Shown here one piece after another: positions 1 to 5,094 of a DNA stretch of 11,582 bases. The DNA is from WHSP01 sp040905505. Its GTDB lineage: Bacteria; Gemmatimonadota; Gemmatimonadetes; Longimicrobiales; Longimicrobiaceae. The stretch spans positions 1 to 11,582 of the forward strand of contig JBBDRL010000018.1 of NCBI GenBank assembly GCA_040905505.1. The letters run 5' to 3'. Both the position numbers and the translations under genes were made by a program. Each line of letters starts with the position of its first letter. Position 1 is the stretch's first letter. A model generated the notes under the pieces. The model saw only the letters and a program-made list of their open reading frames with translations. It had not been told where the DNA came from and ran no database searches.

Positions 1-9
1 CCACCTGAC

Positions 10-86
10 TGAAACCCTGAACTCGAACCCCTGAATCCTGAATCCTGAATCCTGAATCCTGAATCCTGAATCCTGACCCCTGACCC
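10..86. repeat. Tandem heptanucleotide repeat, about 11 units
   Basis: Read on the + strand, positions 31-72 are six perfect copies of CTGAATC and 73-86 are two copies of CTGACCC. Three degenerate units in the same 7-bp phase lie before them (10-16, 17-23, 24-30), giving about 11 units in 77 bp. The array ends exactly where the stop codon of the DUF2723 gene (87-89, minus strand) begins, so it forms the start of that gene's 3' flank. Positions 1-9 look like further decayed copies, and the array may continue beyond the window. It has neither the unit length nor the spacers of a CRISPR. A 7-bp unit would shift the reading frame if translated, but it lies outside the gene. Function unknown; expansion by replication slippage is the simplest explanation. 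Confidence 0.9.
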
Positions 87-2405
87 CTACCTCTGTGCCA
101 GCTCCAGCCACGCATCCACCCGCTCCAGGTTCGCCTCCGCCACTTCGGGATTTCCCAACAACTGCTCGCCCTGTGCCAGCGCCATGTGTGAGTAGGCGTA
201 GTACGAGGGGATTCCGCGGGTGGAATCGTCGGGCCAGCGGGATCGGTCGATCAGATCACGATAGACGAATTCCTCCCAGAGGAGCGCCCGAGTTCGCGGC
301 GCGTCGAGGTACGCGCCCAGGATTTCGGCGTAGGCGCTCTCCTGCGGCATCGCGACATAGCCAGCGGCCTCGATCTCCTCCGGCGTTACGAGCTTGTACG
401 CGAGACCCTGCCGGACCAGGTGCGGCGCCAGCCCGAGATCCCGGTGGACGTTGGTTGTCATGGCGAAATAAACAGGCCGGTCTCCCCAGGCGTTCCGCAC
501 GATCGAAAGGATGAACTGATCCGCGGCAGGGAGTACCGTGCCGGCAGCGAGCGGCACCTGGATGCCGCGGGCCTCGAAGATCACGTCCTGCGGAAGCTGG
601 GTATATCCGAACCCGGTGACACGATCGATCTCCTCGTCGGAGAGCGGCAGTGCGGGGCGGGTGGGGTAGTCGCCGGGCTCATACGTCGAAGCCGCCGTCT
701 CCGGCTGGAAGACCCGCTGGCAGACGATCAGCGTCGGGCTTTCGGCGGCCTCTCCAGGCTCCTCACACGGCTGGGTGAGTTTCCGGATCTGCTTGGGATA
801 CCACGAAGTATTCAGGTACGACCAGACGATGACGGTGACGTCCTGCCGGATCCCCTCCACTTCCTGAATATACCAGAGCGGGAACGTGTCGTTGTCCCCG
901 TTCGTGAACAGGACGCCGTACGGCTCCACGGAATTGAGCAGGTTGTAGGCCCAGTCTCTAGCCGCATAATCTCCCCAGCGCGTCGCGTAGGTCCAGTTCA
1001 GAATCAGCGGGAGCAGAGCGATCGCCATCACCGGCGCCCCGCGCGCGAGAGCCTTCCTGCCGGAAGCACCCGCCTTGCCGCTCGCCTCGAGCCAGAGGGC
1101 GGTGAGGCCGATGCCGGACCAGAGTCCCCAGAGGGAGAAGGAGACGATGAAGAAGTAGTCTCGCTCCCTCACCTCGGCCTGGTCGAACCCGAGACCGTAC
1201 GCCGCGCTCTGACTGTAGCCGTACCTGAAGTTCAGGTAGAAGATGAGCCCGAGCGACAGTGTGGCGAAGAGGGTGGCGAGATAGACGAAGCTGGTTCGAT
1301 CGCGCTGCGCATGCCGCCACGCGCCGTAGCTGCCGAGGCCGACGAAGAGCAATGTGAACGGAAGCCGCACCGGGGCAAACCAGCCCTGAGTGCCTCCGAG
1401 CGAGCGCGACCACTGCCAGTCGAAGTACTGGACGTAGTTCAGGAGCTGCGCCCAGAGGGGCGCCAGGCGCTCGGTGACGGGCGGCTTCGCGTACTGTTCA
1501 CGGGCGAGCGCGGCCGAGAGATCCTCGCAACCCGCCGCCCCGAACGTCACGACGCTGACGATCGCCTGCCCGAGCGATGCGCAGGTCGGGTTCGCTTCAT
1601 TGATGACCGGGCCCAGCCCCGCCCGGATCGGCAGGTAGAGGTGCACGGATAGCCCGATGACGCCGAATACCAGCGCCCACGCGTACAGACGCCAGTTCCC
1701 GAGTGCTTTCGGCTTGACCAGCAGGAGGAAGACGAGAAGCGCAGGTGCGGCGAGGAACGCCATCAGGTGGTTCCCGACCGAGAGCGCCAGGATGAAGATC
1801 GCCAGCACCAGCGCGTTGTCGTCGTGCCAGCTCTTCCTGGGCGCCAACCCGCGGTGTTCTTCGATGTGGTCTCGCCAGAGAAAGGCCAGCCACGAAAGTA
1901 GCGCAATGGTGAAGAGACTGACCGTGTAGACCTTCTCGTTGACGTTGCTCTGGTTCCAGACGGTGAAAGCGCTCGCGGAGAGGAGCACGGATGCCCCCGC
2001 CCCTACCCGCCGCACCAGCTCGGTCTCGGTGAAGAACGACAGAACGCGGTAGATCACCAGGTACCAGAAGACGGACGCACCCGCGGTCATCAGGGCCGAG
2101 AACAGATTGACCCGGACTGCGGTGGCAAGGCCGGTCGGGGCGAGGAGCAGCTCCCACGCTCGCGCCATGAGCACGAAGAGCGGGTTTCCCGGTGGATGCG
2201 GGATTCCGACGATGTGCGCCGTGGCGATGTACTCGCTCGCATCCCAGAACGCCGTCGTCGGCGCGAGAGTCGCCGCGTACAGCGCGAACACCCCGGCGCC
2301 CGCCGCCAGGGCGGTTCCGTATGGCAGATGGAAATCCGGCGGCTCACCTGCCTCCGCCCGCGCGGAAGCCGACGCGATCCTGGTCCTGGACGTCGTTTTG
2401 CTCAT
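87..2405 (-). CDS. DUF2723 family multi-pass membrane protein, predicted GT-C-type glycosyltransferase
   Basis: The protein has 772 residues. The N-terminal two thirds is multi-pass membrane: hydrophobic segments near residues 30-50, 100-125, 135-150, 160-177, 197-232, 240-260, 347-362, 370-392, 417-438 and 457-470. The family signature FWDASEY (53-59), with acidic D55 and E58, is followed by the HPPGNPL loop (70-76). This is the DxxE arrangement after the first membrane helix that GT-C enzymes use for the lipid-linked sugar donor. Other family motifs are NEKVY (156-160), RERDYFF (413-419) and FTNGDNDTFPLWY (500-512). The last 290 residues form a soluble, probably extracytoplasmic, domain. 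Pfam relates DUF2723 to protein mannosyltransferase-like enzymes, so glycosylation of an envelope protein or glycan is likely but unproven, and the acceptor is unknown. The ATG lies 7 nt behind a TATAAC box and has no strong Shine-Dalgarno. The gene is separated from the upstream beta-barrel gene by hairpins and appears to be its own transcription unit. Confidence 0.88.
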   Translation of the reverse strand: MSKTTSRTRIASASARAEAGEPPDFHLPYGTALAAGAGVFALYAATLAPTTAFWDASEYIATAHIVGIPHPPGNPLFVLMARAWELLLAPTGLATAVRVNLFSALMTAGASVFWYLVIYRVLSFFTETELVRRVGAGASVLLSASAFTVWNQSNVNEKVYTVSLFTIALLSWLAFLWRDHIEEHRGLAPRKSWHDDNALVLAIFILALSVGNHLMAFLAAPALLVFLLLVKPKALGNWRLYAWALVFGVIGLSVHLYLPIRAGLGPVINEANPTCASLGQAIVSVVTFGAAGCEDLSAALAREQYAKPPVTERLAPLWAQLLNYVQYFDWQWSRSLGGTQGWFAPVRLPFTLLFVGLGSYGAWRHAQRDRTSFVYLATLFATLSLGLIFYLNFRYGYSQSAAYGLGFDQAEVRERDYFFIVSFSLWGLWSGIGLTALWLEASGKAGASGRKALARGAPVMAIALLPLILNWTYATRWGDYAARDWAYNLLNSVEPYGVLFTNGDNDTFPLWYIQEVEGIRQDVTVIVWSYLNTSWYPKQIRKLTQPCEEPGEAAESPTLIVCQRVFQPETAASTYEPGDYPTRPALPLSDEEIDRVTGFGYTQLPQDVIFEARGIQVPLAAGTVLPAADQFILSIVRNAWGDRPVYFAMTTNVHRDLGLAPHLVRQGLAYKLVTPEEIEAAGYVAMPQESAYAEILGAYLDAPRTRALLWEEFVYRDLIDRSRWPDDSTRGIPSYYAYSHMALAQGEQLLGNPEVAEANLERVDAWLELAQR

Positions 2406-2418
2406 GTACTCCGTTATA
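2406..2418 (-). promoter_or_regulatory. Putative leaderless promoter of the DUF2723 gene
   Basis: On the minus strand TATAAC (2418-2413) matches five of six -10 consensus bases. It ends 7 nt before the ATG at 2405, so transcription would begin at or next to the A of the start codon. The 17-nt spacer rule places GCTAGC (2441-2436) at -35, a poor match to TTGACA, which suggests activator dependence or -10-dominated recognition. The call rests on base matches and spacing only. Confidence 0.5.
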
Positions 2419-2432
2419 CCGGTTCACCCGGT
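2418..2432. promoter_or_regulatory. Palindrome ACCGG-N5-CCGGT beside the -10 box
   Basis: A perfect 5-5-5 inverted repeat (ACCGG at 2418-2422, CCGGT at 2428-2432) abuts the -10 hexamer of the DUF2723 gene and lies within the promoter spacer. A dimeric repressor bound here would block RNA polymerase. The arms are short, so chance is a real alternative in GC-rich DNA. Confidence 0.3.
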
Positions 2433-2434
2433 GC

Positions 2435-2457
2435 CGCTAGCGCATTGATCGCTAACG
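2435..2457. promoter_or_regulatory. Imperfect inverted repeat CGCTAGCG-N7-CGCTAACG over the -35 position
   Basis: The arms at 2435-2442 and 2450-2457 are inverted copies at 7 of 8 positions. Because CGCTAGCG is itself palindromic, they also read as a direct repeat with a 15-bp period. They cover the expected -35 of the DUF2723 promoter, where no TTGACA-like hexamer exists, so this is a plausible activator or repressor site. No known regulator motif was recognised. Confidence 0.3.
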
Positions 2458-2553
2458 TGCTCGGTGGCGACGTGTCCCCCCACCGGCGGACTTGCGTAAC
2501 CTAAACCGGTTCCGGCCTCATTGTCGAGCGCCAGCGGCCGTCCCGGCCCGACG

Positions 2554-2591
2554 CAGACCGGCGGCCGGCTGTAGCGCCGGCCGCCGGTCTG
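2554..2591 (-). terminator. Perfect 16-bp GC hairpin between the beta-barrel gene and the DUF2723 gene
   Basis: The arms 2554-2569 and 2576-2591 are exact reverse complements with a 6-nt loop (TGTAGC). The stem is almost all G and C. It lies about 58 nt beyond the stop codon of the beta-barrel gene and well upstream of the DUF2723 promoter. No T-tract follows on either strand, so it is not a classical intrinsic terminator. It could be a T-less terminator, an mRNA 3'-end stabiliser, or a dispersed palindromic element. Strand is given for the gene it most likely serves. Confidence 0.5.
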
Positions 2592-2610
2592 GGCAGATTC
2601 GCGCCGATTA

Positions 2611-2645
2611 CGCGGCCCCGGGCCGCCGAACGGCGCCGGGCCGCG
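2611..2645 (-). terminator. Bulged GC hairpin directly behind the beta-barrel gene stop codon
   Basis: The outer stem pairs 2611-2618 with 2638-2645 (8 bp, perfect). It continues through GG/CC (2621-2622 with 2636-2637) and CGCC/GGCG (2624-2627 with 2632-2635), closing on the tetraloop 2628-2631. That makes 14 pairs with two small bulges on one side. On the minus strand the stem starts 3 nt after the TGA at 2651-2649, a typical terminator or 3'-end position. There is no T-tract behind it. Confidence 0.45.
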
Positions 2646-2648
2646 GCA

Positions 2649-3212
2649 TCAGAGGGACAACTCGGCCCCTATCCGCACGAAGACCTGATGCTCCACTCCG
2701 TTCCCGTCTCGATAATTGGAGACGTAGTCGTTCGCGCCGTACCGAATCGCCAGGTTGGGGGATAGCTGAAGGGCGCTGGCGATCCCCAGGTTGACGGCGA
2801 GATCGGCACTGCCCCCTTCGTAACGCGCCTGCCCGAGCCCCGCCTCCAGTTGGATCGGCAGCATCCCCGATGCACCGCCCCTGGGGACGTACGAGAACTC
2901 GATGCCCCCGCTCCAGTGGTCCACCTCCAGCTCGCCGCCTTCCACCTGCACGCCGGGGAGATTGCCCACCACCTGCGGGGTCGAGCGCTGAAAATTACCA
3001 AAAACCGCCCACTGGTCGACGAGCCTGAAGGCGATTCGCCCGCCGTAAGCGATTCCCGCCTCCAGCGACGCAGTGGTCTCGGGGAGGGCGCCGTAGAAGC
3101 CATACGCCACGTAGGGCTCGGCGCTCAGCCGGCCCCCCAGTTGCGCCTCCGCGGGCGCAGTCCAGATTGCCGGCATCAACGCGATCGTGATGGCGATCAG
3201 CTTTCTATACAC
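2649..3212 (-). CDS. Small secreted outer-membrane beta-barrel-like protein
   Basis: The protein has 187 residues from the GTG start at 3212. That start is chosen because AGGAG lies 7 nt upstream (3224-3220) and because translation then begins directly with a signal peptide: Y-R-K, a hydrophobic core (residues 5-18) and an AEA-Q cleavage site near residues 23-24. The same frame stays open to 3437, but that extension would bury the signal peptide behind 75 unlikely residues. The mature part alternates polar and hydrophobic residues with many Gly, Tyr and Phe (for example YVAYGFYG, GGIEFSYV, LAIRYGAND), as in strands of small 8-stranded barrels of the OmpA/OmpW size class. It ends in a short strand, IGAELSL. 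I cannot assign a family or substrate. It has its own leader and is divergent from trpE, so context says nothing about function. Fairly sure that it is exported; less sure that it is a porin-like barrel. Confidence 0.75.
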   Translation of the reverse strand: MYRKLIAITIALMPAIWTAPAEAQLGGRLSAEPYVAYGFYGALPETTASLEAGIAYGGRIAFRLVDQWAVFGNFQRSTPQVVGNLPGVQVEGGELEVDHWSGGIEFSYVPRGGASGMLPIQLEAGLGQARYEGGSADLAVNLGIASALQLSPNLAIRYGANDYVSNYRDGNGVEHQVFVRIGAELSL

Positions 3213-3219
3213 TCGAATG

Positions 3220-3224
3220 CTCCT
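3220..3224 (-). promoter_or_regulatory. Shine-Dalgarno AGGAG deciding the GTG start
   Basis: AGGAG on the minus strand sits 7 nt before the GTG at 3212-3210. It is the only strong ribosome binding site seen before any gene in this window, and it selects the start that exposes the signal peptide. Confidence 0.75.
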
Positions 3225-3260
3225 GTATCGGTTTAGCAGTGAGATCAAGGCGTTCTCCGG

Positions 3261-3285
3261 GGCCATCCTCAGCAAGAGGATGGCC
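3261..3285. promoter_or_regulatory. Perfect 10-bp stem, 5-nt loop upstream of the beta-barrel gene
   Basis: GGCCATCCTC (3261-3270) and GAGGATGGCC (3276-3285) are exact inverted copies around a 5-nt loop. The nearest edge is 48 nt upstream of the GTG at 3212. If the transcript starts further upstream, this folds as a stem-loop in the 5' leader and could protect or regulate the mRNA. As DNA it could be an operator. There is no T-run on either side, so a terminator is unlikely. Confidence 0.5.
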
Positions 3286-3394
3286 AGGTGGGCCTCCAAC
3301 GCGCGCTGGGGGGGCGCCGATCCCCGCGGCGACAGGGATCCGGCCGGTTCTCTGCCAGTCGATCGAGAGGCCGTGTACCGGACGGACCAGCGCG

Positions 3395-3427
3395 CGTCAG
3401 TGACGGCTGCGTCCTCTACAGCGGTCA
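3395..3427. promoter_or_regulatory. TGAC-type inverted repeat upstream of the trpE promoter
   Basis: TGACGGCTG (3401-3409) and CAGCGGTCA (3419-3427) are inverted copies at 8 of 9 positions, with a 9-bp spacer. The left arm also overlaps a tighter palindrome, CGTCA-G-TGACG (3395-3405). The cluster ends 28 bp upstream of the candidate -35 of trpE, where activators commonly bind. No match to a known tryptophan regulator was recognised. Confidence 0.3.
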
Positions 3428-3455
3428 GGGTCGGCACTCCCGAGGGGACGCGTCG

Positions 3456-3484
3456 TTGACATCCATTCGCCGTATCGGGAGATT
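3456..3484 (+). promoter_or_regulatory. Candidate sigma-70-type promoter of trpE
   Basis: A perfect TTGACA (3456-3461) is followed after 17 nt by GAGATT (3479-3484), which matches only three bases of TATAAT but includes the conserved A2 and T6. Transcription would start near 3491 and leave a leader of about 44 nt before the trpE ATG. That is too short for a classical trp attenuator with a leader peptide. Confidence 0.4.
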
Positions 3485-3534
3485 GGCCCGCGTCGCCGGC
3501 TCCTGATCACGCGCCTCCACAATCGCGGCCCGCT

Positions 3535-5034
3535 ATGCCACTCTCGCCAGACTTCGACGAATTCGAGCGGCTGACTCGAGGGGCTACGCTCGTGCCGGTT
3601 TACCGGGAGCTCCTCTTCGACACGGAGACCGCGGTCTCCGCGTATCGCAAACTCGCCCGCCCGCCGTTCGGGTTCCTGCTCGAATCCGTCGTCGGTGGCG
3701 AGACCTGGGCCCGGTATACCTTCCTCGGTAGCGAACCTCGCGCCGCGTGGCGCCTCGTCGGCAGCCGAATCGATCGCTGGACGCAGGCGTCGGGGTGGAC
3801 CCGCGGCGAATCCGTCCCCGATCCGTTGGGCGATCTCGACCGCGTCGTCAGCGCCCACACGCCGGCCACGGTGCCCGGGCTGCCCCGCTTCTGGGGCGGC
3901 GCCGTCGGCTTCTTCGGCTATGACATCGTGCGCCATGTCGAGCACCTGCCCGACGCGCCGCCGGATGAGCTCGAGCTGCCCGACGCCCTCTTCATGCTGA
4001 CTGGAGCCGTCGTCGCCATCGACAATCTCTACGGGCGGGCGAAGGTGATCGTCGGCGTCCAGACCGAGGGGGTGGACTCCGAGGAGCTGCGGCGGCGGTA
4101 TGATGCGGCTGGTGAGGAGATCGACGCTCTCATCACGCGCCTCCGCGCGGATTCTCCCCTGGAGCCGATCGACCTGCCCCCCACGCCGACCGACGACCCG
4201 CCGTTCGAGAGCACGTCCACACGCCAGGAGTACGAGGACGGCGTCCGTCGGATCCAGGAGTACATCGCTGCGGGGGACGCCTTCCAGGTCGTCCTATCGC
4301 AGCGGCTGAGCGTTCCGCTGGCATCGTCCGCCTTCGATCTGTACCGGGTCCTTCGCACGCTCAATCCCTCGCCGTACCTCTATTATCTGGATCTCGACGG
4401 CTTCCAGCTCGTCGGCTCGTCGCCGGAGGTGCTGGTGCGCGTGGAGGATGCCAAGGTCCTGGTCAGGCCGATCGCCGGCACGAGGCGCCGGGGGGCCACC
4501 CCGGTGGAGGACGCGGAGCTCTCGCGTGACCTGCTCGACGACCCGAAGGAGTGTGCCGAGCACCTGATGCTCCTCGATCTCGGCCGCAACGATGTCGGCC
4601 GCGTCGCCCGCTTCGGGTCGGTCCGCGTTTCTGAGCGGATGATCATCGAGAAGTACTCCCACGTCCTCCACATGGTCTCCACCGTCGAGGGGGACATTGC
4701 CGAAGGACGGACCGCGATCGACGTCCTGCGCGCTTCCTTTCCCGCCGGTACGGTCTCCGGCGCGCCCAAGGTGCGGGCGATGGAGATCATCGACGAGCTC
4801 GAGCCCGTCAGGCGCGGCCCGTATGCGGGAGCGGTCGGATACATCGCCAACGGGGGTGGTGCAATGGATCTCGCGATCGCGATTCGCACCGTGGTGGCCG
4901 GGGGCGGCCGGGCTCACGTGCAGGCGGGGGCGGGAATCGTCGCGGACTCGGTGCCGGCGTCCGAGTACGAGGAGACCCTCAACAAGGCCCGGGCCCTGCT
5001 TCGGGCCGTACAGATGGTGGACGCCCAACGCTGA
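3535..5034 (+). CDS. trpE: Anthranilate synthase component I
   Basis: The protein has 499 residues, the usual length for TrpE. It converts chorismate to anthranilate, the first committed step of tryptophan synthesis, using ammonia from the glutaminase partner TrpG. The N-terminal domain carries the LLES motif (48-51), part of the tryptophan feedback site, which favours TrpE over PabB. The C-terminal chorismate-binding domain shows GDAFQVVLSQR (247-257), the RPIAGTRRRG segment (311-320), LDLGRNDVGR (347-356), FPAGTVSGAPK (402-412) and EYEE (477-480). No TrpG domain is fused and no trpG follows, so the partner must be encoded elsewhere. The ATG at 3535 has no good Shine-Dalgarno, but no better start is seen and the N-terminus aligns naturally with the family. 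ftsH begins 60 bp downstream with no terminator visible between them, so the two may share a transcript. Confidence 0.95.
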   Translation: MPLSPDFDEFERLTRGATLVPVYRELLFDTETAVSAYRKLARPPFGFLLESVVGGETWARYTFLGSEPRAAWRLVGSRIDRWTQASGWTRGESVPDPLGDLDRVVSAHTPATVPGLPRFWGGAVGFFGYDIVRHVEHLPDAPPDELELPDALFMLTGAVVAIDNLYGRAKVIVGVQTEGVDSEELRRRYDAAGEEIDALITRLRADSPLEPIDLPPTPTDDPPFESTSTRQEYEDGVRRIQEYIAAGDAFQVVLSQRLSVPLASSAFDLYRVLRTLNPSPYLYYLDLDGFQLVGSSPEVLVRVEDAKVLVRPIAGTRRRGATPVEDAELSRDLLDDPKECAEHLMLLDLGRNDVGRVARFGSVRVSERMIIEKYSHVLHMVSTVEGDIAEGRTAIDVLRASFPAGTVSGAPKVRAMEIIDELEPVRRGPYAGAVGYIANGGGAMDLAIAIRTVVAGGGRAHVQAGAGIVADSVPASEYEETLNKARALLRAVQMVDAQR

Positions 5035-5094
5035 GCGCCACCCCCTCCGCCTGCGGCCGCGGTCGGTCCGACTCTTGCGCCCGCCGGCAGCGAT

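Larger units (their letters stand above)
3213..3534. other. 322-bp divergent intergenic region between the beta-barrel gene and trpE
   Basis: No gene was found here. Frames open on both strands look like fortuitous GC-rich readthrough without usable starts. The region holds the beta-barrel gene leader with its Shine-Dalgarno, a perfect 10-bp hairpin (3261-3285), a TGAC-type inverted repeat (3395-3427) and a candidate trpE promoter (3456-3484). I saw no trp leader peptide, no T-box and no tRNA-like fold. No convincing -35/-10 pair was found for the minus-strand gene. Confidence 0.7.

Noticed and set aside
10..86. CRISPR array
   Set aside because: Units are 7 bp and contiguous, with no unique spacers and no cas genes.
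420..1652. Long open frame on the + strand opposite the DUF2723 gene
   Set aside because: It is antisense to a gene with clear family motifs along its whole length, and its translation is Arg/Glu/Pro-rich without domains. Long antisense frames are expected in GC-rich DNA.
3213..3437. N-terminal extension of the beta-barrel gene to an upstream start
   Set aside because: It would put 75 low-quality residues before an evident signal peptide, while the GTG at 3212 has a well-placed AGGAG.
5035..5094. Terminator or trpG remnant between trpE and ftsH
   Set aside because: Only a short palindromic CTGCGGCCGCGG-like stretch is present, with no stable hairpin plus T-tract, and 60 bp contain no glutaminase motif.
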